A stretch of 62,942 nucleotides of DNA from Lysobacterales bacterium (lineage in GTDB: Bacteria; Pseudomonadota; Gammaproteobacteria; Xanthomonadales; SZUA-5): the NCBI GenBank assembly GCA_022841325.1, contig JALHRS010000033.1, forward strand, positions 1 to 62,942, read 5' to 3'. Positions 1 to 8,948 of the stretch are shown here, one piece after another. The stretch's first letter is position 1. Each line of letters opens with the position of its first letter. The position numbers were made by a program, and so were the translations under genes. Under the pieces are notes generated by a model. It was not told where the DNA came from and did no database searches. It worked only from the letters and a program-made list of their open reading frames with translations.

Positions 1-52
1 CCGGAAGCGTGATGTTGAAAGTGGTAGCGTTTGCAGCGAGGGTCGTGGACAT
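1..52 (-). CDS. Partial gene start running off the left edge, function unknown
   Basis: The ATG lies at 52-50 on the minus strand and about 17 codons are visible, reading MSTTLAANATTFNITLP before the edge. A good Shine-Dalgarno sequence (AAGGAG) lies upstream at the usual distance. The same start and upstream region occur, inverted, at the right edge of the window, so this is one of two identical gene starts pointing outward. The visible residues do not identify a family and no function is assigned. Confidence 0.5.
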   Translation of the reverse strand, partial: MSTTLAANATTFNITLP

Positions 53-117
53 CAGCGTAGCTCCTTCAGGTTTAGGCACCGCAGAGGATCTCGCGTCCAC
101 GGCCCTCATGGCATCTA
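1..117. repeat. Left copy of the 117-bp inverted repeat at the window ends
   Basis: Bases 1-117 are identical to the reverse complement of 62824-62940. The shared block holds the start of an outward-facing gene, its ribosome binding site and about 65 bp of 5' untranslated region. Identity stops sharply at 117/118. This is either a real duplicated gene start or the shared end of an assembly contig that broke inside a repeat. Confidence 0.9.
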
Positions 118-175
118 CGCCTGCACTTCCCATGAACCCACGGCGAGGCAAAGATGTAGGTTGGGCAAAGCGCAG

Positions 176-336
176 CGTGCCCAACGGTCATGGCTGCGGG
201 CCACTCGCAATCATGAAGGTCGCTGGTGCCATGACCGTTGCATAGGGTTTCTTGCCTAACCCCTCCCCAGCCCTCCCCGAACATCGGGGAGGGAGCGACA
301 GCTCTCGCCTGAACGACTTTCACGGCAGCCTACGGT
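176..336 (+). repeat. Dispersed intergenic repeat, copy 1
   Basis: This block, containing CCCTCCCCAGCCCTCCCC and CGCCTGAACGACTTTCACGG, recurs in inverted orientation at about 11839-11995 with only scattered mismatches. It begins with GCGCAGCGTGCCCAAC and has no coding potential. It looks like a multi-copy non-coding element of this genome. Confidence 0.8.
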
Positions 337-375
337 TCTGCGCTCTCCATAAACCCATATCGCAAGTTGTTGATG

Positions 376-473
376 CGTCATTGCGAGGAGCGCAGCGACG
401 AAGCAATCCAGGGTATCGCCGCACCCCCTGGATTGCTTCCCCCGGATCAAGTCCGGGGTCGCAATGACGCCGG
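376..473. repeat. Palindromic repeat with CATTGCGAGGAGCG ends, copy 1
   Basis: The element begins CGTCATTGCGAGGAGCGCAG and ends with the complementary GCAATGACGCCGG. It can fold into a long hairpin through GAAGCAATCCAG and CTGGATTGCTTC. A second copy lies at 16942-17030. It resembles widespread intergenic palindromes of proteobacteria, and no function is evident. Confidence 0.8.
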
Positions 474-632
474 GGATTCATAGTCCGTCGGCAGTCTCGG
501 ACCGAAACAGGTAACTCGCGGTGACGCACAGGCTAATGACTCGCAGGCTGTCCCCGACGAACCCAGGTAGCGCGCCATCCGCCTGCCGTGATGGCGCTAT
601 GCTCGGCAAATCTGCCTGCGGGACTCCGGAAG

Positions 633-1895
633 ATGCGTATCGCTTTCTGCCTTGCCCTGGTTGCGTGGCTGCAGCCTGCCACTGCGCAAGAGCTGCAATC
701 CCTGCCCTCGCCGCTGCCGGCCAGCCATGTTTCGGATACCGGGCAATTGCTGGCAGCCGATACCCGCGCCGAACTCGACCGGCTGGCTACTCGGCTGGAT
801 CAGGCCGGTCGTGGCCAACTGGCGATCGTCGTCGTGGCCAGTACCGGCGGCCAGAACCCACGACAGGCGGCGACCGAGATCTTCAATCGCTGGGGTGTGG
901 GCGATCGCCAGCGCAACGATGGCAGTCTGATCCTGCTGGCCCGCCAGGACCGCAAGGCCGAGATCGTGCTTGGCGATGGCATCGACAATGCCGCCAATCG
1001 CGGGCATGCGCAGGCGGTCATGACCACAGCCATGGCGCCGCGCTTCCGGGGTGGGGATTACGATCAGGGTCTGGTCGCCGGCGCCACGGAGCTGCTGCAG
1101 CGCGTCTACGCCATCGATCTGTCGCGGCCGGCCGAGCAGCCCAGCGAAGTCGCTGCCCTGATGGCGCCAGCGACCGACTCATCATCGGCTTCGGCAGCGC
1201 CGCCAACCGACAGCAGCACCGAACAGGCGGGAAGCGACGGATTCGAGGCCAGAGCCAACCCGCAGCCAACGGACCTTGCCGCATGGAAGCCCAAAGTGCA
1301 GACGGCGCTGGTGGCGAGCACAGAGCCAACCACGATGCGTCCGGGCGCCATAGCCCTGGTGCTGAGCGTGCTGGCGGCAGGCGGCTGGGCGGTCTATTGG
1401 CTGCTGTCGCGCCTGGTCCGCGCGCTCTGGTGGTTCAGCGGTGGCCGCTGGATGGCGCGGCGCTGCCGCTCGTGCGAGGCCAGCATGCAGCTGCTGTCGG
1501 AAACCGAGGACGACGCCCATCTGCAGCCGGCTGAACTCACCGAAGAAAAGCTGCGCAGTGTGGACTACCGGGTCTGGGTCTGTCCGCGCTGCAGCCGGGT
1601 GGACAAGCTCGCCCGCCGCGCCTGGTTCTCCAGCTACAGCAACTGCGGCGCCTGCGGTTCACGCGCGGTGTCACAGGTATCGACCACGATCAGCAGCCCC
1701 ACGCGCTATTCCACCGGCCTCGCGCAGATCACCGAAACCTGCCAGAACTGTCATCGCGTTCGTACCGAACAGAAGGTGCTGCCGGTGCTTCCGCCGCCAT
1801 CCGAAAACACGAGCAGCTTCAGGAGTTCCAGCAGCAGCTCCAGCAGTTGGGGCGGCGGCAGGAGCAGCGGCGGCGGCGCCAGCGGCAGCTGGTAG
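633..1895 (+). CDS. TPM-domain (YgcG-like) membrane protein with zinc-ribbon cysteines
   Basis: The protein has a signal peptide (residues 1-19, MRIAFCLALVAWLQPATAQ), which decides the start at 633 rather than the in-frame ATG at 588. A TPM domain follows at about residues 30-160 (SDTGQLLAADTRAELDRLA and IVLGDGIDNA are typical). A transmembrane segment lies near residues 235-260. After it come four CxxC pairs (C278/C281, C317/C320, C338/C341, C370/C373), which suggest two zinc ribbons. The last 25 residues are a Ser/Gly-rich tail ending GASGSW, the usual end of YgcG-type proteins. TPM domains are found in proteins linked to envelope or photosystem maintenance. The biochemical role here is unknown. 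The gene appears to stand alone. Confidence 0.85.
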   Translation: MRIAFCLALVAWLQPATAQELQSLPSPLPASHVSDTGQLLAADTRAELDRLATRLDQAGRGQLAIVVVASTGGQNPRQAATEIFNRWGVGDRQRNDGSLILLARQDRKAEIVLGDGIDNAANRGHAQAVMTTAMAPRFRGGDYDQGLVAGATELLQRVYAIDLSRPAEQPSEVAALMAPATDSSSASAAPPTDSSTEQAGSDGFEARANPQPTDLAAWKPKVQTALVASTEPTTMRPGAIALVLSVLAAGGWAVYWLLSRLVRALWWFSGGRWMARRCRSCEASMQLLSETEDDAHLQPAELTEEKLRSVDYRVWVCPRCSRVDKLARRAWFSSYSNCGACGSRAVSQVSTTISSPTRYSTGLAQITETCQNCHRVRTEQKVLPVLPPPSENTSSFRSSSSSSSSWGGGRSSGGGASGSW

Positions 1896-2453
1896 GAGGC
1901 TCGCCGCAGGAGCGAGCTTGCGTCGCGACCCAAGCGACTCCCATCGGCAATGCCGGCCGTCGCGAGAAACAGGACGCAGAGAACGCAGAGGAACAGCAGA
2001 AAGAACGCGGAGAAGAGCAAGAACAATGCTGAAGCAGGTCTCTTTCGCGCCCTCTCTTCTTTTTCCTTCCTGATCTTCGTGCCCTGCTTCTGCGCGCGGT
2101 CGCGCCGCAGGAGCGCTCGTCAAAGGGTAACCCGCGCCTGCAGCATCGACCCGACTTGGCTGCAGGACACCGCGCGCTGGCGGTTCAAGCGTGCCTTTCG
2201 ACGTCGCGGACACACAAACCCCGCCTGCGACGATAGATACAGGCCAAGGAACCGGAACAACAAGCCGATGGAACGCTCTCCTTTGCCTTCTGTCTGCTCT
2301 CCTTTGTGTTCTTTCTGCTCTCCCTCTGCGTTCTCTGCGTTCCGATTCTGCCTCGGCCCGCGGAATGTTCCGGTTTTCGCAATACGAGAATAGTCAGTCG
2401 CGCCGCAAGGGCGCTCCACACGAAACTCGTTGTTCGGTGACGCCGCCAAGCGC
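1896..2453. other. Intergenic region with an inverted repeat pair
   Basis: The stretch lies between two convergent genes. It holds the two arms of an inverted low-complexity repeat (ACGCAGAGAACGCAGAG at 1973-2020 and its complement at 2281-2343). Several weak open frames cross it but none resembles a protein. I see no rho-independent terminator with a T run. Confidence 0.6.
1973..2343. repeat. Inverted repeat element A (ACGCAGAGAACGCAGAG arms)
   Basis: The left arm starts GACGCAGAGAACGCAGAGG and contains AGCAGAAAGAAC. The right arm is its imperfect complement (GTTCTTTCTGCT, CTCTGCGTTCTCTGCGTT). About 260 bp separate them without a gene. Three similar elements lie at 13391-13932, 15331-15500 and 16859-17160, so this is a repeat family. 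Confidence 0.75.
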
Positions 2454-3608
2454 TCAATGCACGGCGCGCTGCTGGGTCGTGGACTTGCTGGCCAGGCTGA
2501 AGCGCGGTTCGGGTTCGATCTCCGCGGCCATCAATTTCAGCAGGTACTCGCCCACGGCCGGGCCATGCTTGAAGCCGTGGCCGGAGCCGCCGCCGGCCAG
2601 CCACACGCGCTCAAGCCCGGGATGGCGGTCGAGGACGAAGTCGCCGTTGCTGCTGTTTTCGTACTGGCAGACCTCGGTACCCAGCAAGGGAGCATCGGCC
2701 AGGGTCGGGAAGCGCCTGGCCAGAAAAGCGCGCGCCGAGTCGATGCCCTCGGGTGTAGGTGTCCGCTCCTGGCGCTCTGGATCGACCGCCGGCCCGTGGC
2801 GATCGCAGGCCAGCTTGAAACCGCGCGACTCCAGATCCGGCATGCCGTACCACTCGCCGTCGAAATCCATCCAGGTGGGCAGCTGCGCGGGCCCGAATCG
2901 GGACTCGTCGGCCGGAACCCCGAAGTAATGAACCTCCTGCCGGGTCACGAACAATCGGCCGGCCATGGCCTCGGGCAGCACCTGGTCCAGCCAGGGCCCG
3001 CAGGCGTACACGATCTGATCTGCCTCGATGCGGGCGCCGCTGTGGGTGACCAATCCAGCTGCGCGGCTTGCCGCCGTGAGCGGCAAGACCTGATCACGCC
3101 AGTACTCCGCGCCACGGGCACAGGCATCGGCCACCACCGCCTGCACCGCACGCCGCGCCAGCAAGGCGCCGCTGTGCGGCTCGAAGATGGCCCAGCCCTG
3201 ATCAGGCACCTGAATCTGTGGATAGCGCGTTCGCAGCGCCTTGGCATCCAGCACTTCGTGGGCGACACCGGCGGCCGCCAGCGCCGCCACCGATTGTTCG
3301 GCAGCTGCCTGTCCACGCATCGCCATCCACAGCACGCCGGTGGCCTGGAACAGCTCCGGCCTGCCAATCCGGTCGAAGAACTCGCGCCACTGCGTCAGTG
3401 ACTGCTGAGCCATGCGCGTGTACAGCGCACCCGGCCCGTAGGCACAGCGGATCACCCGGCTCTCGCCGCCGGAGCTTGCCCGCGTGTTCGCCGGCCCATG
3501 CTGATCGATCAGCAGCACCCGACGCCCGGCACCGGTCTGATGCCAGGCGATCCAGGCGCCGAACACACCTGCCCCGACTACCGCCACATCGAATCGCGCA
3601 GCACGCAT
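2454..3608 (-). CDS. FAD-dependent oxidoreductase, monomeric sarcosine oxidase / N-methyltryptophan oxidase type
   Basis: A 384-residue DAO-family flavoenzyme. The dinucleotide-binding motif VVGAGVFGAW is at residues 10-19 and is followed by ASSGGESRVIR. C314 in TEVCQYEN matches the cysteine that binds FAD covalently in monomeric sarcosine oxidases, and AGGGSGHGFKHGPAVGEYL is the conserved C-terminal motif. The start at 3608 is chosen because GAAGGAG lies 8 bp upstream; the upstream ATG at 3662 has no such site. It follows dihydropyrimidinase by 116 bp on the same strand, so it may be cotranscribed. The substrate is unknown. Oxidation of a secondary or N-methyl amine is the family expectation, and a link to pyrimidine degradation is only positional. 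Confidence 0.85.
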   Translation of the reverse strand: MRAARFDVAVVGAGVFGAWIAWHQTGAGRRVLLIDQHGPANTRASSGGESRVIRCAYGPGALYTRMAQQSLTQWREFFDRIGRPELFQATGVLWMAMRGQAAAEQSVAALAAAGVAHEVLDAKALRTRYPQIQVPDQGWAIFEPHSGALLARRAVQAVVADACARGAEYWRDQVLPLTAASRAAGLVTHSGARIEADQIVYACGPWLDQVLPEAMAGRLFVTRQEVHYFGVPADESRFGPAQLPTWMDFDGEWYGMPDLESRGFKLACDRHGPAVDPERQERTPTPEGIDSARAFLARRFPTLADAPLLGTEVCQYENSSNGDFVLDRHPGLERVWLAGGGSGHGFKHGPAVGEYLLKLMAAEIEPEPRFSLASKSTTQQRAVH

Positions 3609-3724
3609 TCCCGATCTCCTTCGCCACAGTCCATGCGGGCCGCGCCGCAGGCCACCGGACATCGCTCCTCAAGCTGCCAGTCCCGTCACCTATCGTGCCT
3701 GTCAAACAACCCCAGCGGCGCCTT

Positions 3725-5176
<1,452 letters not shown>

Positions 5177-5198
5177 CTACGACCAACAGCCGGTGCAG

Positions 5199-5252
5199 GT
5201 CCAGACTTGTCTGGACGCTTGTCCGCTTCTGTAGGTCCAGACATGTCTGGAC
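5199..5252. repeat. Pair of GTCCAGACTTGTCTGGAC palindromes
   Basis: Two 18-bp palindromes lie at 5199-5216 and 5235-5252 in the gap between the permease and dihydropyrimidinase. The second is GTCCAGACATGTCTGGAC. The same motif recurs at 31249-31310, 61603-61664 and 62736-62753. Each unit can form a hairpin. They behave as a REP-like family rather than an operator, because they sit next to unrelated genes. Confidence 0.8.
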
Positions 5253-5287
5253 CTGCAAGGGCACCAGCAACCAGCAACCGACGTCCC

Positions 5288-6748
5288 TCAGCACCTGCGC
5301 ATCAACAGCAGATACACGCCGCCCGCCACCAGCAAGCCGACAAACCAGGCATAGGTGTAGATCGCCGTGAAAATACCCGGCACGCCGCTGACGAAACCCG
5401 CAGCCTGCAGGAAGCCCGGCAGATTGGGGAGTACGCCAAGCACCAGGGCGATCAGCGCGCAGGGATTCCAGCCCCCGCGATAGCTGTACTCGCCGTCGTG
5501 GCGGAACAGGGCCGGCACATTGAGTTCGGTGCGGCGGATCAGGAAATAGTCGGCCAGCATGATTCCGGCGATCGGTCCGAGCAGCGCCGAGTAGCCGATC
5601 AGCCAGGTGAAGATGTAGGCGCCGGTGGATTCCAGCAGTTTCCAGGGAAAGATGGCGATGCCGATGCCGGCGGTGATGTAGCCGCCCATGCGGAAGGAGA
5701 TCTTCTCCGGCGCCAGATTGGAAAAGCCATTGGCCGGGGCCACGACGTTGGCGGCCAGATTGGTCGTCAGCGTGGCCAGCAACAGCGCCAGCAAGGCGAC
5801 CACCACGGCCGATCCACCCATGCGCCCGGTCAGCGCCACCGGATCCCAGATGGCCTCGCCATAGATGATCACGGTGGCCGAGGTCACGGCGACGCCAACG
5901 AAGGCCAGCAGTGCCATCGGCAGCGGCAGACCCAGTGCCTGGCCGATGATCTGGTCGCGCTGGCTCTTGGCGTAGCGGGTGAAGTCGGGGATGTTCAGCG
6001 CCAGCGTGGCCCAGAAACCGACCATCGCCGTCAGTGACGGCCAGAATACCGAGGCAAACTGGCCAGCGCGGTCACCGCCCTCGGCAAAGCGGGAGGGCGT
6101 GGACAGCATCGGTCCGAAGCCATCGGCCTGCACATAGGCCCAGGCCAGCAGCGCCATACACATCAGGATCAGCAGGGGTGCCGCCAGCAGTTCCAGCCAG
6201 CGGATCGACTCGGTGCCATAGCGGATGAAGACCACATGCAACGCCCAGAAGGCCAGAAAACTCAGGGTCTGGCCGAGATCGATGCCCAGCAGCGGCAGCT
6301 TGTCGCCGACCATGGCGTTGCCGGTCAGCACGTTCAGTATGGTGTAGATCGCAGCGCCGCCCACCCAGGTCTGAATGCCGAACCAGCCGCAGGCGACCAG
6401 ACCGCGCAGCACCGCCGGCAGCCTGGCGCCGCGGGTGCCGAAGCTGGCGCGCAGCAGCACCGGAAAGGGGATGCCGTGCTTGGCGCCGGCATGCCCGATC
6501 AGCAGCATCGGCACCAGCACGATCATGTTCGCCAGCAGAATGGTGCCGACCGCCTGACCCCAGCTCATGCCCTCACTGACCATCCCCGCAGCCAGCATGT
6601 AGGCGGGCACGCAGACCACCATGCCCACCCACAGCGCGGCGATGGCCTTCCAGTCCCAGGTGCGCTGATCCGGCGTGCTCGGCAGCAGATCGGAATTGAT
6701 CAGATCCGAGGTGCCGAGAATCCTGGTGGGTGCATGGGCGCTGGTCAT
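5288..6748 (-). CDS. NCS1-family nucleobase/hydantoin permease
   Basis: A 486-residue integral membrane protein of about 12 helices. The motif CGWFGIQTWVGG near residues 130-140 matches the substrate-binding Trp/Gln region of Mhp1-type NCS1 transporters, and an N-terminal SDLINSDLLP stretch is typical of the family. It is expected to import a nucleobase or hydantoin by cation symport. It sits upstream of dihydropyrimidinase on the same strand, separated by 147 bp holding two palindromes. The probable cargo is uracil or thymine, inferred from the neighbours. No strong Shine-Dalgarno sequence precedes the ATG. Confidence 0.9.
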   Translation of the reverse strand: MTSAHAPTRILGTSDLINSDLLPSTPDQRTWDWKAIAALWVGMVVCVPAYMLAAGMVSEGMSWGQAVGTILLANMIVLVPMLLIGHAGAKHGIPFPVLLRASFGTRGARLPAVLRGLVACGWFGIQTWVGGAAIYTILNVLTGNAMVGDKLPLLGIDLGQTLSFLAFWALHVVFIRYGTESIRWLELLAAPLLILMCMALLAWAYVQADGFGPMLSTPSRFAEGGDRAGQFASVFWPSLTAMVGFWATLALNIPDFTRYAKSQRDQIIGQALGLPLPMALLAFVGVAVTSATVIIYGEAIWDPVALTGRMGGSAVVVALLALLLATLTTNLAANVVAPANGFSNLAPEKISFRMGGYITAGIGIAIFPWKLLESTGAYIFTWLIGYSALLGPIAGIMLADYFLIRRTELNVPALFRHDGEYSYRGGWNPCALIALVLGVLPNLPGFLQAAGFVSGVPGIFTAIYTYAWFVGLLVAGGVYLLLMRRC

Positions 6749-6991
6749 GGGTGGATTCGCCTGTGTCGAATGCTGCGCTGGGTGACGAATCTATACACAA
6801 GTTCCGAGCTGGCCGCTGCTCGGGTGAGCCCGACTCAATCGCCTCGGCGCCGTCGCCACTCACAAGGCCAGGGAAGGCAGATCGGATTCATCCGCGACCT
6901 GATGCTCACTCTGCCTGGCCATTCGCAGCTGGCTTCGCACCGATGGTCGCACTGGCGTATGTTTGCACTCCCGCTCAGACCGGCCACCGCC

Positions 6992-8794
6992 ATGCGAAAT
7001 CGAGTCGTCGTCGCCATCATGATGGCTGCCCTGCTGTCTGCCTGTGGCCAACCCGCTCCTGAAGTGGTCGATGTCGCTCCGTCAGCGGCAGCCAAGCCAG
7101 ACGCCAACGCCAAGTTCGCCGAGCTCTCGGCAAGTTGGGTAGACGGCCGCATGCGGCAAAGTCCGCTCTACGCCACCGCCATCGGCGATCATCGTTTCGA
7201 TGGCGAGATCGACGACCTGAGTGCCGAAGGCCGCCGCGCAGCCGCGGAATTCAGCCAGAAACTGCTGGCCGAACTCAGCGCTATCGACACCACGGCGCTG
7301 TCGCGCGAGAACCAGGTCGATGCGCTGATCCTGCGCAACCAGATCGAATACGATTTGTGGGGCCTGAAAACGTCCGAGGACTGGGCCTGGGATCCGCAGT
7401 TGTATTCGCAGGCGGCCGGCGGTGCCATCTACAGTCTGATGGCCCGCGATTTCGCGCCCATCAAAGAGCGCCTGGCAAATGTCACGCTGCGCATCGAGAA
7501 GCTGCCGCGGCTGTATGCGCAGATGCGCGAGAACCTCGACCCCAAACGGGTGCCCAAGGTGCACGCCGAGACCGTGTCCAGACAGCACGCCGGTGTGCTC
7601 AGCCTGATCGACGAGATGGTGCTGCCGGCGGCGGATGCGCTGGATGCACAAGCCAGGCAGCGCCTGGATGCGGCCATCGCCACGCTGCGTAGCGCGGTGG
7701 CCGAACAGCAGACCTGGATCGATGAAGCACTGCTGCCCAAAGCCGCAGGCGATTTCCGCATCGGCCAGGCGCTGTACGACGCCAAGCTGCGTTTCGCCCT
7801 GAACTCGGAATTGTCGCGTGCCGACATCGGTCAGCGTGCCGAGGCCGAGATCACCCGCGTGCGCGAGCAGATGTACCAGATTGCCCGCGAAGTGCTGGCG
7901 GATCGCCCGGATGCTCCGACCCTGCCCGAAGGCCCCGATGAAGCGCAGCAGCAGGCAGCCATCGAAGCCGCGCTGGAACTGGCTTATGCCGACAAGCCGG
8001 CGCGCGATCAGGTGGTCGCCACCGTCGAAGCCACGCTGGAAGAGGCCACCCGTTTCACCCGCGAGAAGGATCTGGTGACCCTGCCGGATGCGCCGGTCAA
8101 GATCATCCTGATGCCCGAGTTCCAGCGCGGTGTCTCGGTGGCCTACTGCGATTCACCGGGGCCGCTGGACAAGCATCTGGACACCTTCTACGCAGTCTCG
8201 CCGATTCCGGAGGACTGGACCGATACCCAGGTCGATTCCTTCCTGCGCGAGTACAACACGCGGATGCTGCACCTGCTGACCATCCACGAAGCCATGCCTG
8301 GGCATTACGTCGAGGGCGCGCATTCGGCCAAGCATCCGTCGATGCTGCGTGGCGTGCTGCGCTCGGGCATGTTTGCCGAAGGTTGGGCGGTCTACACCGA
8401 AGAAGTGATGATGGAGCAGGGTTACCTCGACAATGATCCGCTGTTCCGCCTGATGCGCTACAAGTTCTACCTGCGTGCGGTGGCCAATGCCATCCTCGAT
8501 CAGGGCGTGCATGTGGACAACTGGAGCCGCGAGCAGGCCATGGACCTGATGGTGCGCCGCACTTTCCAGCAAGAGCGCGAAGCCGCCGGCAAGTGGGTGC
8601 GCGTACAGCTCACCAGCGCCCAGCTGCCCACCTATTTCGTCGGCGTGCAGGAGCATTTCGCCACCCGCAACGCGGTCATGGCCCGCGAGGGCGAGGCCTT
8701 CAATCTCAAGGCCTACCACGACCGCGTGCTGTCCTACGGCGCACCACCCGTGCGTTTCGTGCGGCAGCTGATGCTGGATGAGTCGATACGCTAG
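6992..8794 (+). CDS. DUF885 lipoprotein, putative zinc metallopeptidase
   Basis: The protein is 600 residues. It starts with a lipoprotein signal (MRNRVVVAIMMAALLSAC, lipobox cysteine C18), which sets the start at 6992; the frame stays open further upstream but that part is shadow. The DUF885 region carries HEAMPGH (H432, E433, H438), an HExxxGH zinc motif, and a downstream Glu in FAEGWAVYTEE. It is expected to sit on the inner face of the outer membrane or in the periplasm. It is transcribed against the pyrimidine genes and divergently from the permease. Family members are annotated as peptidases, but the substrate is not known. Confidence 0.9.
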   Translation: MRNRVVVAIMMAALLSACGQPAPEVVDVAPSAAAKPDANAKFAELSASWVDGRMRQSPLYATAIGDHRFDGEIDDLSAEGRRAAAEFSQKLLAELSAIDTTALSRENQVDALILRNQIEYDLWGLKTSEDWAWDPQLYSQAAGGAIYSLMARDFAPIKERLANVTLRIEKLPRLYAQMRENLDPKRVPKVHAETVSRQHAGVLSLIDEMVLPAADALDAQARQRLDAAIATLRSAVAEQQTWIDEALLPKAAGDFRIGQALYDAKLRFALNSELSRADIGQRAEAEITRVREQMYQIAREVLADRPDAPTLPEGPDEAQQQAAIEAALELAYADKPARDQVVATVEATLEEATRFTREKDLVTLPDAPVKIILMPEFQRGVSVAYCDSPGPLDKHLDTFYAVSPIPEDWTDTQVDSFLREYNTRMLHLLTIHEAMPGHYVEGAHSAKHPSMLRGVLRSGMFAEGWAVYTEEVMMEQGYLDNDPLFRLMRYKFYLRAVANAILDQGVHVDNWSREQAMDLMVRRTFQQEREAAGKWVRVQLTSAQLPTYFVGVQEHFATRNAVMAREGEAFNLKAYHDRVLSYGAPPVRFVRQLMLDESIR

Positions 8795-8948
8795 TTCATG
8801 ACTGGCCAGCGCTTCCAGGGGTTCAGCTGGCACCGCTTCGGGGGCGATTCGAGCCGAGCAAGGATCACGGACGATATGGTAGTTTTCACGCTCGTGCGCG
8901 CAGACCATCGCCGCTTCTGATCAGTCACCTGTCAACCAAGGGGAAACA

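Larger units (their letters stand above)
118..632. other. Intergenic region made of dispersed repeats
   Basis: No convincing gene is seen. The stretch holds one copy of a repeat of roughly 160 bp (about 176-336) whose inverted second copy lies near 11839-11995, and a large palindromic repeat at 376-473. The rest is unassigned and would include the promoter of the TPM-domain gene. Confidence 0.6.

Noticed and set aside
521..1534. A 337-codon frame overlapping the TPM-domain gene
   Set aside because: The overlapping frame has a signal peptide, TPM domain and YgcG tail; this one has none.
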